This document shows, one piece after another, positions 1 to 6,939 of a DNA stretch of 33,356 bases. Each line of letters begins with the position of its first letter. The first letter of the stretch is position 1. The stretch covers positions 1-33,356 of the IMG/VR virus record IMGVR_UViG_3300035158_000257; one strand, 5' to 3'. The stretch is from a virus. The notes beneath the pieces are model-generated. The model made no database searches. It was not told where the DNA came from and worked only from the letters and a program-made list of their open reading frames with translations. A program made the position numbers and the translations under genes.

Positions 1-24
1 AGCTGGAGATGAAAGGAGAATAAT

Positions 25-525
25 ATGTATAAACAACAGCAAGTGGCAGTAACAAACTTTACACGCAGTGAAGAGCTATGCATGGACTGTTATGTAAAGT
101 GGGTGGAAGATACGTATGGTGCCGATAGTGTGGCGGCGGCGTCAGTATACGACGACTGGCTTGCGCACGTGGGTATTATGTCGAGTGGGCATGGGATCGT
201 GGTCGGTGCGGTGTATGATACTGACCGACACCCACCAGGGCTGTACTGCCCAGAGTGCGGCACCGAGATATGGCCTCCCACGTGCATCGAGTGCGGCAAC
301 ATGATCTACGCCCGCTCTACGGGTGATACACGAGGCGTCACCGAGACGCTGTATCGCACTGAGTCAGGCGGACTGCTAGTATACACTGAGCACTGGAGTC
401 GGTGGCAGGGGGAGACCTGCTCGTCGACCCTGGTCCGGGTGACACCCGCCGATCTGGATGTAGGGGGCCGGTATGAGCTGCTGGGTCAGGCGGCCGGCAT
501 GGCCCGCCCTCTCACAATCGACTAG
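25..525 (+). CDS. Cys-rich zinc-ribbon-like phage protein, paralogue of the 4136-4750 product
   Basis: The 166-residue product begins at ATG 25 after a good GGAG ribosome binding site. An N-terminal CMDC pair (about residues 19-22) is followed by a CPECG...CIECG four-cysteine cluster (about residues 73-91), the usual spacing of a zinc ribbon. The same order (CLDCY near the start, then CGECGK...PVC) recurs in the protein at 4136-4750, so the two look paralogous. Function is unknown; metal binding is inferred. Base composition is balanced, unlike the A-rich genes that follow it, so it may belong to an upstream block outside the window. Confidence 0.8.
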   Translation: MYKQQQVAVTNFTRSEELCMDCYVKWVEDTYGADSVAAASVYDDWLAHVGIMSSGHGIVVGAVYDTDRHPPGLYCPECGTEIWPPTCIECGNMIYARSTGDTRGVTETLYRTESGGLLVYTEHWSRWQGETCSSTLVRVTPADLDVGGRYELLGQAAGMARPLTID

Positions 526-593
526 ATTAGACACCAGAACAGTGGGCACTAGTGCATACGGTTACACTAGTGCCTACAATTCTGTTGTCTAGT
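521..593 (+). other. long intergenic stem-loop H1
   Basis: The arms at about 529-554 and 565-590 pair over roughly 26 positions with only a few mismatches, around a loop of about 10 nt. An extra ACTAG/CTAGT pairing lies outside. The 3' arm contains GTGCCTACAATTCTG, which recurs exactly in the 3' arm of the hairpin at 2349-2412. No T-run follows, so it is not a textbook intrinsic terminator. RNA processing, transcript stabilisation or Rho-dependent termination are possible. Confidence 0.75.
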
Positions 594-880
594 GTATAGG
601 AGCGACAAGCAAATTATGCTTTACACGAAGAAAGCACAGGGGGGAGATAGACTGTTGTTCTACGAAATTGAGTACCATTAACTCGACGGGAGGATATTCA
701 GTCGCATTAAACGGGAAAAAGGACAAGCGTACTGGTAAAGAGCACATTGGACATCAACAAATAGAAAGGAAAGCTAATCACTTGAAAATATACAACAAGA
801 GAACAACAGGAAGGATGAAGATACGTTTGATAACAATATAGAGTATCAATAAGCAAAGAACCGACTTGGAGGGCAAAATA
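594..880 (+). other. stretch without a firm gene; two weak small ORFs and the start of the A-rich block
   Basis: No confident gene is visible here. ATG 616 opens a 21-codon frame ending at 681, with AGGAG at 598-602 about 13 nt upstream. TTG 668 opens a 57-codon, Lys/Arg-rich frame ending at 841, with no ribosome binding site. Both read in the purine-rich style of the neighbourhood, but neither shows a domain. GGAGGG at 868-873 belongs to the next gene. Confidence 0.35.
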
Positions 881-1210
881 ATGAGTAACCTACCATTGGC
901 CCGAAAGAAAACGTACAGTGTAAGAAAGAAAGATACATCTATGAAGTGTGACGTATGCAAGAATAGAGAAGCTGTCAAGACGATACAGGTGCACACAGAA
1001 AACGGACCTACGGAAGCGCTAGCCAAAACATTGCAGAACGGTCTACCTGCCAGTGACGAACTGCACTACATAGCGGCCGGCCATACAAAACTGATGATAG
1101 TCAAACTTCAGGAGTATGGAAGCCCAGAGGATGATATATACGCGTGGAAAACGGAAGGCTCTTCATGGAACCTTGGAAAAATCGACTCTATTCTGGAGGA
1201 CATCAAATGA
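881..1210 (+). CDS. small unknown protein with CDVC motif and C-terminal YAW...G..W...KI motif
   Basis: I place the start at ATG 881, because GGAGGG at 868-873 is 7 nt upstream; an in-frame TTG at 866 overlaps that site. The product is about 109 residues with a basic N-terminus, one CDVC pair near residue 24 and an acidic C-terminus. Its last 30 residues (YGSPEDDIYAWKTEG..W..GKI) match the tail of the 1614-1970 product (YGDLQDVYAWRDDG..W.INKI), so the two share a small C-terminal module. Function unknown. Confidence 0.7.
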   Translation: MSNLPLARKKTYSVRKKDTSMKCDVCKNREAVKTIQVHTENGPTEALAKTLQNGLPASDELHYIAAGHTKLMIVKLQEYGSPEDDIYAWKTEGSSWNLGKIDSILEDIK

Positions 1211-1293
1211 GAGTACTTTACGGCATTCTGCTTGGATTGACGGCTATAGGCAACACGATAGACCGCACAGGGGGGAAAAGTGACAAACATTAA
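1207..1293 (+). CDS. 28-residue hydrophobic micro-protein
   Basis: The ATG overlaps the preceding TGA in an ATGA junction, and GGAGGA lies 6 nt upstream, so translation coupled to the 881 gene is likely. The N-terminal half is hydrophobic (MRVLYGILLGLTAIGN) and could insert in the membrane or act as a signal. The C-terminal half is polar and overlaps the next gene's start region. Function unknown; it could instead be only a coupling leader. Confidence 0.45.
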   Translation: MRVLYGILLGLTAIGNTIDRTGGKSDKH

Positions 1294-1486
1294 AATGTAC
1301 ACTAGATTTGGCGGGATCGTCGTACAGGCAGGCAAAAGAAAGATGTTCGTCGTAAGCGACATGAATTGGCTACCCGCGATCATAACAGAGTACAAAGGAC
1401 AGCGACATATCTCAGAAGACGATGATATACTGGAAGAATTCGGAGAAGAACCTACAACAGAGCTTCAGATAATGCCAGGATACTGA
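1280..1486 (+). CDS. small unknown protein
   Basis: The GTG start at 1280 follows a purine run (GGGGGGAAAA) that serves as a ribosome binding site; ATG 1295 is an alternative. The 68-residue product looks beta-rich in its first half (TRFGGIVVQAGKRKMFVV) and is acidic at the C-terminus (EDDDILEEFGEE). The frame overlaps the preceding micro-ORF by 14 nt. No family recognised. Confidence 0.6.
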   Translation: MTNIKMYTRFGGIVVQAGKRKMFVVSDMNWLPAIITEYKGQRHISEDDDILEEFGEEPTTELQIMPGY

Positions 1487-1496
1487 AAACTACAAG

Positions 1497-1567
1497 CGTC
1501 TGTAGAACAATATGATAGTCTACATAAGAATGGAGTCGACTATATTTTATGTAGACTAGCGTAGACG
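1497..1567 (+). other. long intergenic stem-loop H2
   Basis: TAGTCTACATAA (1516-1527) pairs perfectly with TTATGTAGACTA (1547-1558) around a 19-nt loop that contains the palindrome GTCGAC. An outer CGTCT/AGACG pairing (1497-1501 with 1563-1567) extends it. It sits in the gap between the 1280 and 1614 genes, like the other stem-loops of this block. There is no T-run. Confidence 0.7.
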
Positions 1568-1613
1568 GGATAAAAACACTACAAAGCTGACGAATCGACT
1601 TGAAAGGAGACGA

Positions 1614-1970
1614 ATGAAACGGAACAAAACGAACATGTGGACACAGAGGCGTAGAGCGCTGAAGAACATCATCGAAAGGCGTAAACGAACACTGACGAAT
1701 TATATCGCGTGCAAAGGACTGCAACTCGGTAGAAAGCAGAGACAATTATTGCGAGTACTCTCACAAAGTTACGAAAAACTGCCAGAGAATATAGACGACT
1801 TGAGAGAAGAGATCGACGACATAATAGACGAGATCAAACAGGACAGAATAGAATTGGACAAATTAAAGTCATATGGAGACCTACAAGATGTATACGCCTG
1901 GAGAGACGACGGCGGACCATGGCACATCAATAAAATAGTAAAGAAGGATAAAAAACAAAATGGGTGGTGA
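1614..1970 (+). CDS. basic coiled-coil protein with shared C-terminal module
   Basis: ATG 1614 follows GAAAGGAGACGA, a strong ribosome binding site. The 118-residue product is very basic at the N-terminus (KRNKTNMWTQRRRALKNIIERRKR), which suggests nucleic-acid or membrane-surface binding. A predicted coiled coil rich in Glu, Asp and Ile follows (about residues 55-88). The C-terminus carries the YAW..DGG.W.INKI module seen in the 881-1210 product. Its end overlaps the start of the next gene. Function unknown. Confidence 0.75.
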   Translation: MKRNKTNMWTQRRRALKNIIERRKRTLTNYIACKGLQLGRKQRQLLRVLSQSYEKLPENIDDLREEIDDIIDEIKQDRIELDKLKSYGDLQDVYAWRDDGGPWHINKIVKKDKKQNGW

Positions 1971-2358
1971 CATAATAACAAAGATTTGCATAAAGCATAT
2001 GCCAACAGCAAATCTACGCACGCTATTCAAAGACCTGCACCACTTGAAAAACGAACACAAACGACTTGAACAAAAAGCACACAAGGTCGAATCAGCGTAC
2101 AAAAGACTTCTTATGGTAATACAAAACGACATAGACACATACGAAGAAGCTGCAAAGCTCCTGAAGGCGAAAGGCGCCACAGAATGGGACCGCGAAGTAA
2201 AGGATGTAAGACGAGGGCAAAACGAAGCACAACGTATATCTGACGCTGTCAATTCTGTACATGACCACAGAAAACAGTATAGGGAAAGGATGAGTAGACT
2301 CAAAGACAAATATGCACATGCAGCCTTACTCGTTTCCAAAGCACTAGATAGTGCATAG
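1960..2358 (+). CDS. helical coiled-coil protein of unknown function
   Basis: ATG 1960 overlaps the previous gene by 11 nt; AAGGA lies about 12 nt upstream. The 132-residue product is almost entirely predicted helix, with Lys/Glu/Arg-rich heptads over about residues 20-125 and no cysteine cluster. The gene body has extreme composition: the line 2041-2100 has 28 A and 7 T in 60 bases. It ends inside the 5' part of stem-loop H3. A structural or DNA-binding adaptor role is possible, but nothing specific is recognised. Confidence 0.7.
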   Translation: MGGDIITKICIKHMPTANLRTLFKDLHHLKNEHKRLEQKAHKVESAYKRLLMVIQNDIDTYEEAAKLLKAKGATEWDREVKDVRRGQNEAQRISDAVNSVHDHRKQYRERMSRLKDKYAHAALLVSKALDSA

Positions 2359-2412
2359 AATAGTAGGCACAAACGATGAAAGATACGCTTGTGCCTACAA
2401 TTCTGCACACTA
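2349..2412 (+). other. long intergenic stem-loop H3
   Basis: The arms 2349-2372 and 2389-2412 pair over 24 positions with four or five mismatches. The 3' arm shares GTGCCTACAATTCTG with H1, so the two elements are related by descent or share a binding partner. The 5' arm overlaps the last codons and stop of the 1960 gene. AAAGGAG, close to the next leader, follows directly. Confidence 0.75.
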
Positions 2413-2477
2413 CCACAGAAAGGAGTAAACGGAACCACGCCATGTAGACTGCCACACAGGGGGAAGAAGTCTATACA

Positions 2478-2528
2478 ATGGAATACACGTCAACCCACTA
2501 CCTACCAGCAAAGGAGACAACCGAATGA
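2478..2528 (+). CDS. possible 16-codon leader peptide
   Basis: ATG 2478 opens a 16-codon frame whose TGA overlaps the ATG of the next gene (ATGA at 2525-2528). A purine-rich GGGGGAAG lies about 12 nt upstream. The frame contains the next gene's ribosome binding site (AAAGGAG). It may be a coupling leader or chance. Confidence 0.3.
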   Translation: MEYTSTHYLPAKETTE

Positions 2529-2794
2529 CACACGCAGACCGAGTACAAGGATCGAGTGTAAATAACGGATATATATCCATCGATATTGGAAACGAACACT
2601 ACATCATACCGCTCAACAAAGAAAAAGTATTAGTTAGAATATACCAGAAAAACAGATCGACGTTGAGACCAGTCATGTTATATAGACGGGAACCCTTCGG
2701 AAAAGACACGGACTTTCTCGAATCCGCGATAGACGTATGGGACCCAAATGACGGAAGCTTAATAGAAAGCATGGAGGTAAACTCTAGTACGTGA
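2525..2794 (+). CDS. small unknown beta-rich protein
   Basis: ATG 2525 has AAAGGAG about 8 nt upstream. The 89-residue product shows alternating hydrophobic strands (NGYISIDIGNEHYIIPL, KVLVRIYQ) and reads like a small beta fold; the C-terminal part is acidic. It overlaps the next gene by 4 nt (GTGA), indicating one translational unit with 2791 and 3048. No family recognised. Confidence 0.7.
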   Translation: MTHADRVQGSSVNNGYISIDIGNEHYIIPLNKEKVLVRIYQKNRSTLRPVMLYRREPFGKDTDFLESAIDVWDPNDGSLIESMEVNSST

Positions 2795-3051
2795 TACACA
2801 AAATAAAGCGCTCCGACCTAGAAGAGCTCAGTACAGATGAATTGGCGGCATTAAAACGCGTTCTAACTAGTGAACGGCGCAAGGCATGCATAATCACAAA
2901 CGGAATGCAAGGGCTTATGAAAGAACACGAAACAGAGGATAGAAAGACAAGGTACTCAATTCTTTGGGAATACTGGAATAACCAATACGAACGGACACAC
3001 TGCTTGAGAAAAGACGTCGTTGAGATACTATACAGGAGGAATCACCAATGA
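2791..3051 (+). CDS. small helical unknown protein
   Basis: The GTG start at 2791 overlaps the preceding TGA (GTGA). GGAGG ends about 15 nt upstream, so initiation probably relies on coupling. The 86-residue product is charged and mostly helical (SDLEELSTDELAALKRVL), with two cysteines not spaced as a metal site. It is followed by an ATGA overlap with the 3048 gene. Function unknown. Confidence 0.65.
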   Translation: MIHKIKRSDLEELSTDELAALKRVLTSERRKACIITNGMQGLMKEHETEDRKTRYSILWEYWNNQYERTHCLRKDVVEILYRRNHQ

Positions 3052-3809
3052 AAACGTATAAAGAAGCAAAGAACTTTATGGAAGACGGACGGAATCCAAA
3101 AGACCGACCAATATCTAGCAGGGCCTCAACGCGGGTACAAAGACGTGACGAGAACACAATAGCCGTCAAGTACCACGAAACGGACGTAGTAACCTACAAA
3201 GCAGACGGAACCTACATTCTAGACAGCGGAGGATGGAAGACTAAGACAACGCAGGCACGAATAGAAGAGTACACACCATTCTATATCAACCAAATAGACG
3301 GAGTATGGTTCCTATCCTCTGTACTCGCGGACAATACAATAAACTTCAAAGATGGCATAGAGATCCATATAGACCAAGACAGACAAGAGATAACCGCAGA
3401 GGGCCAAAAGAGATGGGAGCAGGTAGAGAACGATAGTAACCTTCGGAAAAAGATCACAGAGTACTCCAAAGCAGTGTCCGAAGCCTTAGTAAACGGAGAA
3501 CTAGAGGCGCCCAGCAGAAGCGACTGCGAAGAATGCAGAGAGCTTCTGAAGTACACAGACGGAGAGTACCACAGAACAACCCCAGGGCATATACGGCAAC
3601 ACGTCATAAACGACGAATATATACCATCCTTAGTTGCATACGTCATTACGCAGCCACAGATGAGCGAATTTTGCGAACGTAAAGCAAGATTGCTCCTAGC
3701 AGGCGCCGAAGAACTACCCTTGGCTGGTTTTCTGTCGGCGGGACTTAAGAGGCAGCTAACCAGCGCCATGAAACGGTATCTGAAAATAAGTCTGAACTTA
3801 GTAGTCTAG
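3048..3809 (+). CDS. conserved phage protein of unknown function (NTIAV..H.T.VV.Y..DG...L.SGGW.T.TT motif)
   Basis: ATG 3048 overlaps the previous stop (ATGA), with GGAGGA close upstream. Residues about 36-76 carry a pattern I recall as widespread in phage and plasmid proteins of unknown function: DENTIAVKYHETDVVTYKADG, then LDSGGWKTKTTQARI. The family normally has this beta-rich core early in the protein, as here. Residues about 85-115 (GVWFLSS.L...INFKDGIEI) fit the same domain. The rest of the 253 residues is helical with a CEEC pair near residue 164. A role in the early takeover cluster is inferred from position only. Confidence 0.8.
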   Translation: MKTYKEAKNFMEDGRNPKDRPISSRASTRVQRRDENTIAVKYHETDVVTYKADGTYILDSGGWKTKTTQARIEEYTPFYINQIDGVWFLSSVLADNTINFKDGIEIHIDQDRQEITAEGQKRWEQVENDSNLRKKITEYSKAVSEALVNGELEAPSRSDCEECRELLKYTDGEYHRTTPGHIRQHVINDEYIPSLVAYVITQPQMSEFCERKARLLLAGAEELPLAGFLSAGLKRQLTSAMKRYLKISLNLVV

Positions 3810-3832
3810 GAAACTATACTAGACGCCAAACT

Positions 3833-3860
3833 GCTGCACTTTACGAAAGTATAGTGCAGC
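3833..3860 (+). other. intergenic stem-loop H4 with GAAA tetraloop
   Basis: GCTGCACTTTAC (3833-3844) pairs with GTATAGTGCAGC (3849-3860), 11 of 12 positions, closing a GAAA tetraloop of the stable GNRA class. Flanking TAGTCTAG/CTAGAC sequences on both sides may extend it. It separates the 2525-3809 unit from the 3936 gene. Confidence 0.7.
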
Positions 3861-3935
3861 GGTGTGTAGTCTAGACGAAGGGGGGAAAGAGTAAAATACA
3901 CCACGGCATTGTATAGTATACAGGAGGTGTACACA

Positions 3936-4142
3936 GTGAAGGACTTTCAAAGACGGTGTATCAGAGGAGAAAGGAAGGTAGGAGAGTACACAATTCCACC
4001 AGGAACTCAACCCAGAATACGGAACAGAGTTGTAGCAAAAGCGGCAACGATAGACGTCGATGAACGCTGGAACGAAGCCGTAAAGGGAACAAACGACACG
4101 GGAGAATATATATTCATACTAGAGGGGACAAAAGCGTGGTGA
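3936..4142 (+). CDS. small basic unknown protein
   Basis: I place the start at GTG 3936 because AGGAGGT at 3922-3928 is 7 nt upstream; an in-frame ATG at 3909 lies ahead of that site and is less likely. The 68-residue product is Arg/Lys-rich at the N-terminus, followed by a short beta-like core (GEYTIPPGTQPRIRNRVV) and TGEYIFILEG near the end. It overlaps the next gene by 7 nt. No family recognised. Confidence 0.65.
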   Translation: MKDFQRRCIRGERKVGEYTIPPGTQPRIRNRVVAKAATIDVDERWNEAVKGTNDTGEYIFILEGTKAW

Positions 4143-4750
4143 TAAGAAACGGACACGACATAGTAGCAGTGATAAACCATGAAATATCGTCACTAACATG
4201 CCTAGACTGCTATGAGTGGTGGTTTATGGACTGGTTGCAAGAGCACACACCAGAACTGACCGAAGAAGAACACGACAATCTATTGAAGAGCTACCAAGAG
4301 CAGAGAATCTCAAAGCACTTTGAAGCCATGGAGCCATACGCACAGGTATACCCGTACTTCCGAGGAGACCAAACCACAGGGGCCGAATGGTGTGGAGAAT
4401 GCGGGAAACTAATACACAAACCCGTATGCGTTGATGGTGGAAACTACATCGAGGGACAGTGGTACCCTACAGTGGAAACAAACGAGTTTATCTGCGAAAG
4501 ACACGCACAGGAACGAAGAAACCGCGACCACAGGAACGCTCTTTACGAAAGGGCAGAATCACTAGAACGGAAGCTAGTAAAGATATACAATCAGCTTAAC
4601 AGTGTAGATAACCCTGAAGAACTCCTAGAAGAGCAACGCGAGGCCAGAAGAATGCTGAATAGAATATACAAACGAATAGAGAAGTCAGAGGCCGCAGAGA
4701 TGCTTCTAGAAGAACTGAAAGACCTAGACGACAGCAAGACCTACCTATAA
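4136..4750 (+). CDS. Cys-rich plus coiled-coil protein, paralogue of the 25-525 product
   Basis: GTG 4136 (or GTG 4139) follows GAGGGG and overlaps the previous gene. The 204-residue product has a CLDCYEWW motif near residue 22, then WCGECGKLIHKPVC (about residues 84-97), which matches the cysteine pattern of the 25-525 protein. It also carries a long Glu/Arg coiled coil (about residues 130-195) that the shorter paralogue lacks. Zinc binding is inferred from the cysteines. Stem-loop H5 follows the gene. Function unknown. Confidence 0.75.
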   Translation: MVIRNGHDIVAVINHEISSLTCLDCYEWWFMDWLQEHTPELTEEEHDNLLKSYQEQRISKHFEAMEPYAQVYPYFRGDQTTGAEWCGECGKLIHKPVCVDGGNYIEGQWYPTVETNEFICERHAQERRNRDHRNALYERAESLERKLVKIYNQLNSVDNPEELLEEQREARRMLNRIYKRIEKSEAAEMLLEELKDLDDSKTYL

Positions 4751-4787
4751 CCAAGAAATACTTGTGTCTTTCGCTAGGCGCTAGCCT

Positions 4788-4848
4788 CAGATAGAGTACA
4801 AACCAGTGGGCATGAATGTATCATGCCCACAAGTGTGTAAACTATCTG
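4788..4848 (+). other. long intergenic stem-loop H5
   Basis: CAGATAG...GTGGGCATGA (4788-4815) pairs with TCATGCCCAC...CTATCTG (4821-4848) over 28 positions with about five mismatches; the loop is ATGTA. The tip-proximal GTGGGCAT resembles GTGGGCAC in H1. GGAGGG follows, then the gene at 4901. No T-run. Confidence 0.75.
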
Positions 4849-4900
4849 AATGGAGGGTAGAGCGTTCCGCGCAGCTAAATAGACTATATAGGAGGACACC

Positions 4901-4984
4901 ATGCTACCTACAATTCTAGTACTAGCACTACTCGCATACCACCTTTGGACGGAGTACAAAATCAGAAAGGACGGTAAACTATGA
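4901..4984 (+). CDS. 27-residue single-span membrane micro-protein
   Basis: ATG 4901 has an ideal GGAGGA site at 4891-4896. The product is a short hydrophobic helix (LPTILVLALLAYHLW) followed by a positively charged tail (YKIRKDGKL), the layout of a small N-out/C-in membrane peptide. The stop overlaps the ATG of the next gene (ATGA 4981-4984), so the two are co-translated. Phage peptides of this shape can modulate host membrane proteins, but no function can be assigned. Confidence 0.65.
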   Translation: MLPTILVLALLAYHLWTEYKIRKDGKL

Positions 4985-5334
4985 AAAAGAGAAAACTCTA
5001 CAAGATACGAACCCAAACGTACGAAATCAATGAAGAATACGTATTTGGCTACGAACAAGCGAAAAGTCGTGTAAAAGAGATCGCAGTAGCAGAAAAGAAC
5101 GATACGTTCAGAGACGCCAGCACAGGAGTCTACGTAAACGAAAAATATGCAAGAAAGCTGGACGAAATGTGCTGGATGGTAAGCACCCGTCTTGTAGACC
5201 ACTACACGGTGTACATCGAGACAATACCACAGACATGTGCAACCTGTGGCAAAGAGATAACAACGGAAACAGTGGGGGCTATAAGAGAAGAAACACAGGG
5301 AATATACCGGGTATACTGCAAGGAGCACGTGTAA
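4981..5334 (+). CDS. small protein with C-terminal CATCG metal-site half
   Basis: ATG 4981 overlaps the micro-protein stop, with AAAGGAC upstream. The 117-residue product is basic at the N-terminus and helical in the middle. It ends with TCATCGKEI...YCKEHV: a CxxC pair and a Cys/His pair about 25 residues later, compatible with one zinc site. The spacing recalls the CGECGK...C segment of the 4136 product. Function unknown. Confidence 0.7.
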   Translation: MKKRKLYKIRTQTYEINEEYVFGYEQAKSRVKEIAVAEKNDTFRDASTGVYVNEKYARKLDEMCWMVSTRLVDHYTVYIETIPQTCATCGKEITTETVGAIREETQGIYRVYCKEHV

Positions 5335-5382
5335 AACTCTGAAAGGAGACGAAAAAACATACCCGAACTCAAGGAGAGGAAA

Positions 5383-5712
5383 ATGTACTACAGTTACATT
5401 GTAGAAACAGAAGACGATGAAGTATCTACACAAAGCAAGCAACACGCAGACATGCTTCTAACTTACCCTGAAGGGAAAGATCCTTGGGAAAACTTCACAG
5501 AAGAAGACTCCAAGGTACTCAAGGCAAAAGAACACGGAGATAGACTCCTCGAGATAGCTGAAACATATAGTGGAGTAAACACAGTCGAAGAAGTCTTTAG
5601 AAAGCACCTAGATAGTCTAGACTTGACGCATCCCGAAATACTTTCAATAAAGTACCTGTTCACAGTAAGCAAAGATTGTAGACTTGACTACATAGAAAGG
5701 AACTCAAAATGA
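5383..5712 (+). CDS. acidic unknown protein
   Basis: ATG 5383 follows CAAGGAGAGGAAA. The 109-residue product is acidic and mostly helical, with no cysteine cluster and no recognised domain. It starts with a short beta segment (YYSYIVETED). Its stop overlaps the ATG of the interrupted gene at 5709 (ATGA). Confidence 0.7.
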   Translation: MYYSYIVETEDDEVSTQSKQHADMLLTYPEGKDPWENFTEEDSKVLKAKEHGDRLLEIAETYSGVNTVEEVFRKHLDSLDLTHPEILSIKYLFTVSKDCRLDYIERNSK

Positions 5713-5960
5713 GATACCTTCCGTCAGATCCGAGAGTAATAAACGGAAAGGAGGTTATAGCATTCGACAACAGCGAAAAAACGACAGACAGATACACTAT
5801 CTTAATATAAAGTGAACGGGGAGACTATGATATGTGGTATATGAGCGAAAACCCATACGCACCACGCGGCGTGCACACATACGCAGGGGAGGTTAACCTG
5901 ATAGACGACGTACAATGGTGGGATGACACCCTACCAGAAAGAGTCAAAGAAGCTATATAG
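5709..5960 (+). pseudogene. phage 'DRYT...MSENP' family gene interrupted by an in-frame TAA
   Basis: ATG 5709 (ATGA overlap) opens GKEVIAFDNSEKTTDRYTILI and then meets TAA at 5808-5810. The same frame continues without any indel as SERGDYDMWYMSENPYAPRG...WWDDTLPERVKEAI up to TAG at 5958-5960. Both halves belong to one small phage family, typically reading YDNGG.T.DRYTV followed by LG.S..P..P.G. The 6140-6460 product is an intact relative (IVFDSGDETLDRYTVFI). The second half has its own possible start: ATG 5832, with GGGGAG at 5817-5822. So it may be a nonsense pseudogene, a gene split into two polypeptides of 33 and 42 residues, or a readthrough case. Confidence 0.65.
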
Positions 5961-6051
5961 GAGAACACGAAGTTATAACACAAAGAAAAACATATCTTGT
6001 TTATCTCAACGGGACTCAACACCAAACAAGAATACTTCAGAGGTGACAAAC

Positions 6052-6097
6052 CATAGTGGACCATCAGTACTCCATACTGATGGTACAACAAACTATG
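6052..6097 (+). other. intergenic stem-loop H6
   Basis: ACCATCAGTA (6060-6069) pairs perfectly with TACTGATGGT (6075-6084) around CTCCA. CATAGT (6052-6057) and ACTATG (6092-6097) can close a larger stem. It lies in the 180-nt gap between the interrupted gene and the 6140 gene. That gap holds no gene I can support. AAAGGAG of the next gene is about 30 nt downstream. Confidence 0.7.
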
Positions 6098-6139
6098 CAG
6101 TGTAAAATCCTTCAGTTACTAGCGTAAAGGAGCACAAAA

Positions 6140-6460
6140 ATGTCACGAGAACGGCAAGTTACAGACATTCTCAAGGAGCGGGTACCACAAAGTATAGCAG
6201 AGCTAATCGTATTCGACTCCGGCGACGAAACACTAGACCGATACACCGTGTTCATACACGACGAAAACGGATGGAAAACGTATGCCATGGGCAAAAAGGC
6301 GCTATGGCCTCTAGGAGTCAACCAGTTTGTAGGAGAGCAACTCACACCAAAGAACTTTGCCGAAGAAAACAAGGCCAGACAGGTAGAGATGGAAAACTTA
6401 CCTAATAAAGTCATCAAGGCTATACAGATGAGAATGACGGCAAATCAGATTGATCGATAG
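6140..6460 (+). CDS. intact member of the phage 'DRYT' small-protein family
   Basis: ATG 6140 follows AAAGGAGCACAAAA. The 106-residue product carries ELIVFDSGDETLDRYTVFIHDENG, then a glycine/proline turn (KKALWPLGVNQFVGEQL), and ends with a helix (LPNKVIKAIQMRM). This order matches small phage proteins of the type FDNGG.T.DRYTV...P.G, whose function is not known to me. It aligns with the interrupted gene at 5709-5960, indicating duplication inside this block. Confidence 0.75.
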   Translation: MSRERQVTDILKERVPQSIAELIVFDSGDETLDRYTVFIHDENGWKTYAMGKKALWPLGVNQFVGEQLTPKNFAEENKARQVEMENLPNKVIKAIQMRMTANQIDR

Positions 6461-6501
6461 GGAAACAGACGAGTACGTTTATACGAATCGGAGGTGGAAC
6501 A

Positions 6502-6939
6502 TTGCAACAAAGCGGGAATGGCTCGTCACACTGCGACGGCTTTTGTACGGTGCAAGAAGCAGCGCAAATACTGCACAGGAGCCCACAACGTGTCCGAGCA
6601 TACATACAGGAGACGGACCCACACGCCAAGTACAATCTACAAAAGGCGACAAAAGCTAGAGGCCGTTGGAAGATAAGCAGACAGGAGGTGGAAACGCTCC
6701 TACAGGAGCGACAAAAACGCAAGCAGACCCGCAGGTTGGAGACCAAAGCACAGGCGCTAACAGAACGAGTAGAACACATAAAGTACGTATTAAGGATGTT
6801 TCAGCTTGACGACACAATGGATCGCAGCTTGCGAGGCCATATACTAGCAGCACTTCATGAAAAACTTGAAATCACACACAAGAAATTAGTCAACACGAGA
6901 AAACAGTTATACACTTTAACTGGACAATCAACTACCTAG
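6502..6939 (+). CDS. MerR/excisionase-like helix-turn-helix protein
   Basis: I choose TTG 6502 because GGAGGT at 6490-6495 is 6 nt upstream. Residues about 14-65 read as a MerR/excisionase-type (HTH_17) DNA-binding domain: FCTVQEAAQILHRSPQRVRAYI, then a turn, then GRWKISRQEVETLLQER. A long basic coiled coil (about residues 65-140) probably dimerises it. An overlapping frame at 6450-6659 lacks these features. It lies about 750 bp before the repeat-rich presumed origin, so control of replication or of the early genes is plausible. Confidence 0.75.
   Translation: MQQSGNGSSHCDGFCTVQEAAQILHRSPQRVRAYIQETDPHAKYNLQKATKARGRWKISRQEVETLLQERQKRKQTRRLETKAQALTERVEHIKYVLRMFQLDDTMDRSLRGHILAALHEKLEITHKKLVNTRKQLYTLTGQSTT

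Noticed and set aside
5709-5960. Stop-codon reassignment (TAA as sense)
   Set aside because: TAA ends several clear genes (for example at 4750 and 27409), and TAG and TGA end many others, so the standard code is used; only this one gene contains an internal stop.
6450-6659. 69-codon frame overlapping the HTH gene
   Set aside because: The 6502 frame has the better ribosome binding site and a recognisable HTH domain; the overlapping frame has neither.
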